From Vibrio sp. D404a (GTDB lineage: Bacteria; Pseudomonadota; Gammaproteobacteria; Enterobacterales; Vibrionaceae): a DNA stretch of 64,000 nucleotides. Shown here piece by piece: positions 1-7,209 of this stretch. The notes beneath the pieces were generated by a model, which saw nothing but the letters and a program-made list of their open reading frames with translations, did no database searches and had not been told where the DNA came from. The DNA lies in assembly GCF_030248535.1 (NCBI RefSeq), contig NZ_JAHGAJ010000043.1:1-64000 (forward strand). The letters run 5' to 3'. The position numbers and the translations under genes are program-made. Position 1 is the first letter of the stretch, and the number at the start of each line of letters is the position of its first letter.

Positions 1-15
1 ATCTCGAATCTCGAA

Positions 16-1386
16 TTACAGCTTGTCAGTCAGTTCGATTGCTTGACCGATGTAGTTAGCCGGCGTCATCTCTTTCAGACGTGCTTTCTCGTGCTCTGGA
101 AGCTCAAGACCGTCGATGAAGTTACGCATTGCTTCGCCGTCTACACGCTTACCACGAGTTAGCTCTTTTAGCTTCTCGTATGGCTTTTCGATACCATAGC
201 GGCGCATTACTGTTTGTACTGGTTCTGCAAGAACTTCCCAGTTTTGGTCTAGCTCTGCAAGCAGTGCTTCACGGTTAACTTCTAGCTTGCTGATACCTTT
301 CAGAGTAGAAGTGTATGCGATGATCGCGTAGCCAACACCAACACCTAGGTTACGAAGAACCGTAGAGTCAGTTAGGTCACGTTGCCAACGAGAAACAGGA
401 AGTTTTTGTGCTAGGTGGCCAAATACTGCGTTCGCTAGACCTAGGTTACCTTCAGAGTTTTCAAAGTCGATTGGGTTAACTTTGTGAGGCATAGTAGAAG
501 AACCGATCTCACCAGCAATTGTCTTCTGCTTGAAGTGACCTAGAGCGATGTAGCCCCAAACGTCACGGTCGAAGTCGATTAGGATTGTGTTGAAACGTGC
601 AACTGCATCGAATAGTTCAGCGATGTAATCGTGTGGTTCGATTTGAGTTGTGTATGGGTTCCAAGTTACGCCTAGAGACTCAGTGATGAACTCTTCAGAG
701 AACTGGTGCCAATCAACTTCTGGGTAAGCAGAAAGGTGAGCGTTGTAGTTACCTACAGCACCGTTGATCTTACCAAGGATTTCAACGTTCGCGATTTGCT
801 TGTATTGACGCTCCATACGGTACGCCACGTTTGCCATCTCTTTACCCATTGTTGATGGAGAAGCAGGCTGACCGTGTGTACGAGATAGAAGAGGGATGTC
901 GCGGTACTCAACAGCAAGTGCTTTGATAGCATCGATGATGTTTTGAATTTCAGGAAGAATCACTTCGTCACGAGCTTCTTTTAGCATTAGAGCGTGAGAC
1001 GTGTTGTTGATGTCTTCTGAAGTACATGCGAAGTGGATGAACTCGTTTACAGCGTGAAGCTCAGGAACACCAGCTACTTTCTCTTTTAGGAAGTACTCAA
1101 CCGCTTTAACGTCGTGGTTAGTCGTACGCTCGATCTCTTTGATGCGTGCTGCATCTTCTTCAGAGAAGTTTGCTGCTAGTTCATCTAGAAACTTGTTTGC
1201 TTCTGCACTGAATGCCGGTACTTCTGCGATTGCGTCTGTTGCCGCAAGCTTTTGTAGCCAACGAATTTCAACGATAGAGCGGTACTTTAGTAGACCAAAC
1301 TCACTAAAGATGCTGCGAAGTGCAGTTGTCTTGCTTCCGTAACGGCCGTCTACTGGTGAAACAGCAGTCAATGCTGACAGTTCCAT
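16..1386 (-). CDS. purB: Adenylosuccinate lyase
   Basis: Cytoplasmic homotetrameric lyase that releases fumarate twice in purine synthesis, from SAICAR and from adenylosuccinate. The fumarase/lyase signature GSSTMPHKVNP lies near residue 295, and THGQPASPST, with a catalytic His, lies near residue 170. The frame stays open upstream to about 1494. I chose the ATG at 1386 because TTCTCCT at 1391-1397 (AGGAGAA on the coding strand) is a good ribosome site and the resulting 456 residues equal the E. coli length. It lies downstream of hflD and mnmA on the same strand. A PurR-type palindrome 74-89 bases upstream of the start suggests control by purine supply. Identity is certain; regulation is inferred. 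Confidence 0.98.
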   Translation of the reverse strand: MELSALTAVSPVDGRYGSKTTALRSIFSEFGLLKYRSIVEIRWLQKLAATDAIAEVPAFSAEANKFLDELAANFSEEDAARIKEIERTTNHDVKAVEYFLKEKVAGVPELHAVNEFIHFACTSEDINNTSHALMLKEARDEVILPEIQNIIDAIKALAVEYRDIPLLSRTHGQPASPSTMGKEMANVAYRMERQYKQIANVEILGKINGAVGNYNAHLSAYPEVDWHQFSEEFITESLGVTWNPYTTQIEPHDYIAELFDAVARFNTILIDFDRDVWGYIALGHFKQKTIAGEIGSSTMPHKVNPIDFENSEGNLGLANAVFGHLAQKLPVSRWQRDLTDSTVLRNLGVGVGYAIIAYTSTLKGISKLEVNREALLAELDQNWEVLAEPVQTVMRRYGIEKPYEKLKELTRGKRVDGEAMRNFIDGLELPEHEKARLKEMTPANYIGQAIELTDKL

Positions 1387-1459
1387 GGTGTTCTCCTGAA
1401 TTGAGTTTCTAAATTTTGTGAGCTTTATACCAGTAACTTTGCTGTTTGTCACGCATATT

Positions 1460-1475
1460 GCGCAAACGTTTGCGT
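1460..1475. promoter_or_regulatory. PurR operator upstream of purB
   Basis: GCGCAAACGTTTGCGT contains a perfect CGCAAACGTTTGCG palindrome and matches the known PurR consensus ACGCAAACGTTTTCGT at all but two positions. It lies between hflD and purB, where it could repress a purB promoter. The site is read directly; binding is inferred. Confidence 0.85.
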
Positions 1476-1500
1476 GAGGATTGTTTTGGTACAAAGAATA

Positions 1501-1522
1501 AGCTCGCGACAGTGCGCGAGCT
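1501..1522 (-). terminator. Possible terminator between hflD and purB
   Basis: AGCTCGCG and CGCGAGCT form an 8-bp stem with a 6-base loop just after the hflD stop. On the minus strand it is followed by TTATTCTTT, a weak U-tract, so termination may be partial. Confidence 0.5.
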
Positions 1523-1528
1523 GGTGTA

Positions 1529-2146
1529 TTACATTCTTGCTAAGAGGATTTGAGCTTGCTCAACCATCTTCTTGCGTCCGAAGATTAGGTGGCGACGTTT
1601 GCCTCCTACTTGACGCCAAAGAACTGCACTGCGGATCCCAGAAAGAAGCAGGGCACGTACTTTGTGTTGATTTGATGTCTGTTGAAGAACTGAAGGTGTA
1701 CCTGAGACCTGAATACGTGGGCCAATCGGGCTTACCACGTCAAGATAGATACTCGCTAGGTTGCTTACCATCTGCTCATCAAAAAGATCAAAGTGCTCAG
1801 CTTGGCGCTCTGCGGTTTGGATGCGGTCGCCTAGCTGAGACATTGCATCATTGCGACCTGACAGCTTACGCTCAAGTGCCATCAAACTAATGATGTAACG
1901 CGTGATGTCGCTGCCTGCAGGAGTACTATCGATACCTTTTACTAGGCACTCTAAACCAAGCTTTAAGTTGGATTCGCGACCAAATACACCCACAGTATTC
2001 GCTGGGTTGGTATTTAAAATCGCACTGAGTGAAGCTTCAAAGGCATCTTTATCACAATAGCCGTCTTTTGCTACCTGTTGAACCAAAGCGACTGCTTGGC
2101 AGATTCCAGCGAAAGCGATTGTACGGTCATAAAGTGTGTTGGCCAC
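1529..2146 (-). CDS. hflD: High frequency lysogenization protein HflD
   Basis: All-alpha protein of 205 residues (E. coli HflD has 213), peripheral to the inner membrane. In E. coli it modulates phage lambda CII; its housekeeping role is not settled. It starts with GTG (CAC on the plus strand), supported by AGGAG seven bases upstream on the coding strand. It lies 43 bases after mnmA, the same pairing as in E. coli (mnmA-hflD-purB), so co-transcription is likely. No motif residues are diagnostic; identity rests on overall sequence and position. Confidence 0.93.
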   Translation of the reverse strand: MANTLYDRTIAFAGICQAVALVQQVAKDGYCDKDAFEASLSAILNTNPANTVGVFGRESNLKLGLECLVKGIDSTPAGSDITRYIISLMALERKLSGRNDAMSQLGDRIQTAERQAEHFDLFDEQMVSNLASIYLDVVSPIGPRIQVSGTPSVLQQTSNQHKVRALLLSGIRSAVLWRQVGGKRRHLIFGRKKMVEQAQILLARM

Positions 2147-2189
2147 GTAGTAACTCCTAGTTGTCTTCTATCGTTTGTCGTTCGATCAG

Positions 2190-3326
2190 TTAGATGCGTT
2201 TTTCGATGATGCCGCCACCAAGACAAACTTCGCCTTGGTAGAATACTGCTGACTGACCTGGAGTCACTGCAATTTGAGGCGCGTCGAAGATAACCTTGAT
2301 GTTCTCATCGTCAATTGGAATGATTGTACAAGGAATATCTGTTTGGCGGTAACGAGTTTTTACTGTGCACTTCAAAACATCAGTAATTGGTGCGCGGTCT
2401 ACCCAGTGCAGTTGCGACGCAATTAAACCTTCAGATTTTAGAAGAGGGTGGTCTTTACCTTGTACCGCAATCAATACGTTGCGCTTAAGATCTTTCTCGC
2501 CAACGAACCATGGTGCTTCGTTGCCGCCGCCGCCTTTAGTGCCACCGATGTGCAGGCCTTTACGTTGACCTAGTGTGTGGTACATCAGACCGTTGTGCTT
2601 ACCAATCACTTTGCCTTCTGGTGTTTCAATGTCACCTGGTTGTGCTGGTAGGTACTTGCCTAAGAATTCTGTAAATTTACGTTCACCGATGAAGCAGATA
2701 CCTGTTGAATCTTTCTTCTTAGCAGTGATCAGATCTTGCTCTTCAGCGATCTTACGTACTTCTGGCTTTTCTAACTCACCTACAGGGAATAGGCTGCGTG
2801 CAACTTGGTCTGAGCTAAGCGTGTATAGGAAGTAGCTTTGGTCTTTATTGCTATCTAGACCACGAAGCATTTCAGGCTTTTTACCTGCATCTAGCTCTTC
2901 TTGAGTTGGGAAAGTACGACGAACATAGTGACCCATTGCAATGTAGTCTGCGTCTAGTACTTCATCCGCAAATTCAAGAAAGGCTTTGAATTTGATTTCT
3001 TTGTTACAAAGAATGTCTGGGTTTGGCGTACGACCTGCTTTGTATTCTGCAAGGAAGTATTCGAATACGTTGTCCCAGTACTCTGCTGCAAAGTTAATGG
3101 TGTGAAGGTGGATACCTAGCTTGTCACAAACCGCTTGTGCATCCGCAAGATCTTCAGCTGCCGTACAGTACTCTTCGTTATCGTCTTCTTCCCAGTTTTT
3201 CATGAAAAGGCCTTCTACCTGATAGCCTTGTTGCTGGAGAAGATACGCCGAAACTGACGAATCTACACCGCCGGACATACCGACAATTACTTTCTTTTGG
3301 CTGTTTCCAGAGCTGATATCTGACAT
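2190..3326 (-). CDS. mnmA: tRNA-specific 2-thiouridylase MnmA
   Basis: Uses ATP and persulfide sulfur relayed from IscS/Tus proteins to thiolate U34 of the Lys, Glu and Gln tRNAs. The PP-loop SGGVDSS is at residues 18-24. The two catalytic cysteines are visible as DILCNK (Cys107) and TGICFIG (about Cys211). The length of 378 residues is normal. A short glycine run near residue 265 (TKGGGGNEAP) lengthens a loop relative to the E. coli protein as I remember it. First gene of the mnmA-hflD-(purB) group. Confidence 0.97.
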   Translation of the reverse strand: MSDISSGNSQKKVIVGMSGGVDSSVSAYLLQQQGYQVEGLFMKNWEEDDNEEYCTAAEDLADAQAVCDKLGIHLHTINFAAEYWDNVFEYFLAEYKAGRTPNPDILCNKEIKFKAFLEFADEVLDADYIAMGHYVRRTFPTQEELDAGKKPEMLRGLDSNKDQSYFLYTLSSDQVARSLFPVGELEKPEVRKIAEEQDLITAKKKDSTGICFIGERKFTEFLGKYLPAQPGDIETPEGKVIGKHNGLMYHTLGQRKGLHIGGTKGGGGNEAPWFVGEKDLKRNVLIAVQGKDHPLLKSEGLIASQLHWVDRAPITDVLKCTVKTRYRQTDIPCTIIPIDDENIKVIFDAPQIAVTPGQSAVFYQGEVCLGGGIIEKRI

Positions 3327-3530
3327 GTCTAAACACCGTTACTATTACTTGGTCGCAGATTCTAACAGAAAGAGAAACAACGTGACAGATCCGAGACCGG
3401 AATCACAGTTTCTTTTGCACAAGAAGTGTGCTGACTTTTTGGATGAATCTGATGAAAGCGAGGCGAGTCGCTAGGATGTCAGACCTATATGTGGCATAGT
3501 CGCTCAAAATCCAAGACCTGAGATGAAAAA

Positions 3531-3800
3531 ATGTCTGAACAAGATGAATTTATGCAAGAAGAGCAGTTGATCGAGATTATTGAAAATCAGCTGGAAGATG
3601 GCCAACCGATCAAAGTAAAAGAGACGTTAATGCGTCTGATGATGACAGGTCACTCTCGCGAAGATGCTATTGCTGCAATGGCATGTGCGCTTGCTATCGA
3701 AGTATTTGATGTGATGAAGAACAATGCTGAATTTAACCAGAAGCGTTACTCAGAGCATCTAGATATGCTGCCAGATCTAAGCTTTATGGAAGGCGAATAA
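3531..3800 (+). CDS. Small conserved hypothetical acidic protein
   Basis: 89 residues, strongly acidic, probably all helical, with no signal peptide or membrane segment. I do not recognise the family. The sequence reads smoothly (EEQLIEIIENQLEDG, then LMMTGHSREDAIAAMACAL) and the ATG is preceded by GAGATG, so it looks like a real gene rather than a chance frame. It is divergent from mnmA and precedes gsk by about 100 bases. The PurR-like box lies in that gap, so the two genes need not share a transcript. Confidence 0.8.
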   Translation: MSEQDEFMQEEQLIEIIENQLEDGQPIKVKETLMRLMMTGHSREDAIAAMACALAIEVFDVMKNNAEFNQKRYSEHLDMLPDLSFMEGE

Positions 3801-3810
3801 AAAAATAGGC

Positions 3811-3826
3811 GTGCAAACGTTTGCTA
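3811..3826. promoter_or_regulatory. PurR-type operator upstream of gsk
   Basis: GTGCAAACGTTTGCTA contains the palindromic PurR core GCAAACGTTTGC. A possible -10 hexamer TATAGT at 3825-3830 touches its right edge, so a bound repressor would block it. Site seen; regulation inferred. Confidence 0.75.
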
Positions 3827-3841
3827 TAGTTTGAATGATTG

Positions 3842-3861
3842 CCGCGCTAAATATAGCGCGG
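3842..3861 (+). other. Stem-loop in the presumed gsk 5' leader
   Basis: CCGCGCTA and TAGCGCGG form an 8-bp GC-rich stem with loop AATA, 41 bases before the gsk start. No T-run follows on the plus strand, so it is not a standard terminator for the gene before it. A role in mRNA stability or translation is possible. Confidence 0.5.
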
Positions 3862-3902
3862 TAGAATCCGCCCCCTATTTCCCCTTGACTTAGACTAGCC
3901 TT

Positions 3903-5207
3903 ATGAAATTTCCTGGACAACGTAAATCAAAGCACTATTTTCCGGTTCACGCTCGTGACCCATTAGTGAGTCAATCTCAGAACAGCAAGAAGATGTCTCG
4001 CACTCATATTATCGGTATTGACCAAACTCTGGTGGATATTGAAGCGAAAGTAAGTTCAGAACTGATTGAGAAGTACGGTTTAAGTAAAGGCCATTCATTA
4101 GTTATCAATGATGAAGCGGCAGAGTCTCTATACCAAGAGCTAAAAGAACAGTGCCTTATTACTAATGAATATGCGGGTGGCACCATTGGTAATACGCTAC
4201 ACAACTATTCAGTATTGGCCGATGACCGCTCAACACTATTAGGTGTTATGAGCCAAGACATCAAAATTGGCAGCTACGGCTACCGTTACCTATGTAACAC
4301 ATCAAGCAGAATGGATCTGAACCATTTACAAGGGGTAGATGGCGCAATTGGTCGTTGTTTTGCTTTGATCACTGAAGATGGCGAACGTACCTTTGCAATC
4401 AGTGAAGGTCAAATGAACCAATTAAACCCAGACAGCATTCCAGAGAAAATCTTCAAGAGTGCATCTGCCTTGGTTCTGACTGCTTACTTAGTGCGTTGTA
4501 AGCCTGGCGATCCAATGCCAGAAGCAACAATGAAAGCGATCGAGTACGCGAAGAAATACGATGTGCCAGTCGTTCTGACACTGGGTACTAAGTTTGTGAT
4601 TCAAGACGACCCTGAGTTCTGGAAAGATTTCCTAGAGCAGCACGTGACCGTGGTTGCGATGAACGAAGATGAAGCTGAAGCTCTAACGGGCGAGAGCGAT
4701 CCACTAGCTGCTTCTGATAAAGCGTTGGACTGGGTAGACCTAGTACTATGTACAGCAGGCCCAGTTGGTCTGTTTATGGCGGGTTATACAGAAGAAGCGG
4801 CTAAGCGTGAAACAACACTACCACTACTTCCTGGCTCTATTGCTGAGTTCAACCGTTTCGAGTTTAGTCGTCCAGCACATAAAGCACTGTGTGAGTCGCC
4901 AGTGAAAGTTTACTCTCATATTGCGCCTTACATGGGCGGTCCTGAGAAGATCAAGAACACCAATGGTGCGGGCGATGCTGCTCTTTCTGCTTTACTGCAC
5001 GATATGGCTGCTAACAAGTACCATAAAGAGAACGTGCCAAACTCCAGCAAGCACCAACACTCATTCTTAACCTATTCTTCATTCTCTCAAGTTTGTAAGT
5101 ATTCAAACCGCGCGAGTTATGAAGTGTTGGTTCAGCACTCCCCACGTTTATCTCGCGGCCTCCCTGAGCGCGAAGACAGCTTAGAAGAAGCATACTGGGA
5201 GCGTTAA
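3903..5207 (+). CDS. gsk: Inosine-guanosine kinase
   Basis: PfkB/ribokinase-family cytoplasmic kinase that phosphorylates guanosine and inosine to GMP and IMP. The length of 434 residues equals E. coli Gsk and the N-terminus (MKFPGQRKSKHYFPVHARDP) is nearly identical. The PfkB signature with catalytic Asp is NTNGAGDAALSALLHD near residue 350, and the ATP-side MNEDEAEALTGESDP is also present. There is no clear Shine-Dalgarno before the ATG; the start rests on N-terminal conservation. A PurR box and a leader stem-loop precede it and a strong terminator follows it. Confidence 0.97.
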   Translation: MKFPGQRKSKHYFPVHARDPLVSQSQNSKKMSRTHIIGIDQTLVDIEAKVSSELIEKYGLSKGHSLVINDEAAESLYQELKEQCLITNEYAGGTIGNTLHNYSVLADDRSTLLGVMSQDIKIGSYGYRYLCNTSSRMDLNHLQGVDGAIGRCFALITEDGERTFAISEGQMNQLNPDSIPEKIFKSASALVLTAYLVRCKPGDPMPEATMKAIEYAKKYDVPVVLTLGTKFVIQDDPEFWKDFLEQHVTVVAMNEDEAEALTGESDPLAASDKALDWVDLVLCTAGPVGLFMAGYTEEAAKRETTLPLLPGSIAEFNRFEFSRPAHKALCESPVKVYSHIAPYMGGPEKIKNTNGAGDAALSALLHDMAANKYHKENVPNSSKHQHSFLTYSSFSQVCKYSNRASYEVLVQHSPRLSRGLPEREDSLEEAYWER

Positions 5208-5241
5208 TCGCTGGCTACTAAAGTCGCCAAATCCTATCTAT

Positions 5242-5277
5242 AAAACCTCAAGCACTCGCTTGAGGTTTTTTTATTTT
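5242..5277 (+). terminator. Rho-independent terminator after gsk
   Basis: CCTCAAGC (5246-5253), loop ACTC, GCTTGAGG, then a T-rich run, with an A-run on the 5' side. It lies 39 bases after the gsk stop. Confidence 0.92.
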
Positions 5278-5474
5278 TATAAACAATCAAATTGCCGAAT
5301 TGGCTTAGCCAATGGTGCGGGAAATAAAAATAAAGCAGAATCTCAATAATGTGACGATGTTTTGTATTGACACTTAAGTTTCAAAAGCCTCATTTCACTC
5401 AGATATAGCATGCAGCCTTCAAGTGATTATTATGTGCGTGTATATACATAATATTAATAGGAGTATTTAGAGCT

Positions 5475-5935
5475 AAAGTGACTTATTGATGAGTGCATTA
5501 TTCTAAATGGTGGTAAATGGAACGCTGTTCACAGATGGCGTTTGCTTTGGAATATCAATCAAGGTTGGATAACAGAAAGGGTATGAACTGAGGACTCTAA
5601 TTAACAGTATTTGTCGTCAGTTTATTGATAAGCTTCGGCAACTTGATAATCGAAACATTTTCGTAATTGTTGCTTTTAATCATCGAACCGCTATTAACTA
5701 TCGATTTGCTCTTAACTATCGAATAGGGGCTTACACATCTGGACTTTACTCACCCCAAAAGGTTTAGCGTCAATTTGGAGTCGTCTCTTAATATAAATAC
5801 TAACAACTGAGTCTGTAGCACATAGAGAAAGTGACGTATGGGTGCATTATCTATTTAACGGAAGATGTCTCGGATGATTATCGGGTGCCTCGACCTTAAG
5901 GTTACATACACTTGCCTGAACAGAAGGGTATGAAC
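5475..5935 (+). repeat. Diverged direct duplication, two blocks about 350 bp apart
   Basis: Copy 1 spans 5475-5588 and copy 2 spans 5828-5935. Shared words in the same order are AAAGTGAC (5475, 5828), GTGCATTAT (5493, 5842) and AACAGAA(A)GGGTATGAAC (5571, 5919). The middle of each copy is poorly conserved. The order and near-equal spacing argue against chance. Confidence 0.55.
5672..5725 (+). repeat. Three tandem 18-bp units, iteron-like
   Basis: Units start at 5672, 5690 and 5708 and share GCTNTTAAYYATCGA followed by three variable bases. The second and third share the 11-mer TTAACTATCGA. The exact 18-bp spacing without indels suggests either recent slippage or phased protein sites. Confidence 0.75.
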
Positions 5936-6086
5936 AAGAGTGCTTTGGCCTAGTCTCGCTGGCTAAGGAAAAGCTCTAGAGGTCATCGGCGTAAATAGCA
6001 CTTAGGGGGCAACAGCAATCGGACGTTAAGAGGAATGTGAGGTAATCAACTGGTGCGAGATATAACTGCTTTGCTTGGTACAGATA

Positions 6087-6116
6087 AAAATAAAGGCCTA
6101 TCGAGATAGGCCTTTA
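6087..6116 (-). terminator. Terminator after hns
   Basis: TAAAGGCCTAT (6091-6101), loop CGAG, ATAGGCCTTTA (6106-6116). On the minus strand a T-run follows. It lies 24 bases beyond the hns stop. Confidence 0.9.
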
Positions 6117-6140
6117 TTATATGAATTTGATTGCTAATTA

Positions 6141-6551
6141 TTAGATAGCGAAATCTTCTAGAGATTTACCAGAATCAAGTTCTTGTTGGATTGCAGAAGG
6201 TGTACGACCTTGACCAGTCCAAGTTTTTTCTTCGCCGTTTGCATCAACGTACTTGTATTTAGCAGGACGTGGAGCACGCTTAGATTTAGTGCCTTTTGCT
6301 TTTGATTCACCAGAAAGGGCAGCAATTAGATCAGCAACGTCGATACCGTCTTTTGCAATTTGGTCAGCGATTGCTGCCAATTTTGCTTCTTGTTCAGCAC
6401 GCGCAGCACGTTCTTCAGCTTCAGATTCTTGACGTTCTTGTACAACAGTAGTCAGTTTGTCTAATGCTTCCTCTAGTTGCTCAAGAGTTAATTCACGTGA
6501 GAATGCACGAAGGCTGCGGATATTTAATAGTGTTTTTGTTAATTCAGACAT
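6141..6551 (-). CDS. hns: Nucleoid-associated protein H-NS
   Basis: DNA-bridging silencer of AT-rich DNA. 136 residues, close to the Vibrio VicH/H-NS length. It has an N-terminal oligomerisation region, an acidic/Ala coiled coil (about residues 25-65), a basic linker (KGTKSKRAPRPAKYKY) and the diagnostic C-terminal AT-hook-like TWTGQGRTPSAI. The frame stays open five codons further upstream. I chose the ATG at 6551 for GGGAAA just before it and for MSELTKTLLNIR, the usual N-terminus. A strong unused TCCTCC (AGGAGG on the coding strand) sits at 6581-6586, too far upstream for this start. The gene is monocistronic, with its own terminator. Confidence 0.96.
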   Translation of the reverse strand: MSELTKTLLNIRSLRAFSRELTLEQLEEALDKLTTVVQERQESEAEERAARAEQEAKLAAIADQIAKDGIDVADLIAALSGESKAKGTKSKRAPRPAKYKYVDANGEEKTWTGQGRTPSAIQQELDSGKSLEDFAI

Positions 6552-6920
6552 GATATTTCCCATCAAGATAAACTAATTAATCCTCCTAATAATAAACAGA
6601 GGTATAAAAGAAAACAAATAGTATTTTTTATCGAAGTTATTTAAATATTAAAAAGAGGGCAGAAAGTTTAGAAAACCCGATGGAAAGCTAAGTTTAAGAT
6701 ATAATAATTCTAGTACTACTCTATAAATGTGATATGTGACTAATGGAATAGGGTGGTGGTTATGTTGTGAGCACCTTGACTATTTTACTGACAAAAAAGT
6801 TAGTTTTCTCGGAATGATATGTTGCAATGTTGCTTTTGTTGAGTACAATTGCGGCTACCTGATGCGCTACGCTGGTTAAATTGTTGTTAAATTAAGCTAA
6901 CAACAGTTAAAAGTGTTATC

Positions 6921-7090
6921 GCACGTAGAGGTGCAATTGCAAAGAGTAACTCTCATTGGGGTGATGCCAATGAATGGGAGCAAAAGGTGTAATTGCCGAA
7001 GTAAGTTGTATATCTAAGCAGCTTGCTGGGGTTGTGCTAAATAGGTACAACACTGCCATAGTCTTAATTTTAAACTATGGAGCGCTACTG
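6921..7090 (+). promoter_or_regulatory. Lysine riboswitch (L box)
   Basis: The conserved L-box blocks appear in order: GTAGAGGTGCAATTGC (6925), AGAGTAACT, GGGGTGATGCC, AAAGGTGTAATTGCCGAAGT, GCTGGGG, ACACTGCCATAGTC and CTATGGAGCGCTACT, ending near 7089. P1 closes by pairing GTAG (6925-6928) with CTAC (7085-7088). It lies about 120 bases before a transporter gene and presumably turns that gene off when lysine is plentiful. I see no strong terminator afterwards. CTGCAGTAG (7163-7171) could pair with the 3' side of P1 and form an alternative fold, which is an inference. Confidence 0.95.
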
Positions 7091-7209
7091 TAGGGTTGGG
7101 TGAAGTGTTCACTTCCCTTTCGCTTAGTTCAACATGAGCTTGGTCGTCAGTACCGAGTTTGTCTGCAGTAGATCTCTAGCCAAATAAAAATAACTGGTTT
7201 TTGAAGATC

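Larger units (their letters stand above)
5278..6086. other. Gene-free interval between gsk and hns
   Basis: About 800 bases without a plausible coding frame on either strand. It is AT-rich, with stop codons in all frames. It contains an 18-bp tandem repeat (5672-5725) and two diverged copies of a block of about 110 bp (5475-5588 and 5828-5935). I recognise no tRNA or known small RNA. It could be decayed coding sequence, an unannotated RNA or a protein-binding region. Confidence 0.6.

Noticed and set aside
1474..1890. 138-residue plus-strand frame over hflD
   Set aside because: Antisense to a well-supported gene; the composition (Cys/Leu/Ser rich, no motif) is that of a shadow frame.
3842..3861. 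Terminator for the 89-residue gene at 3531-3800
   Set aside because: Stem is strong but no T-tract follows, and it lies downstream of the gsk promoter-like region.
5278..6086. A Qrr or other known Vibrio small RNA in the gsk-hns gap
   Set aside because: I found none of the conserved Qrr core sequence and no terminator of an independent transcript inside the gap.
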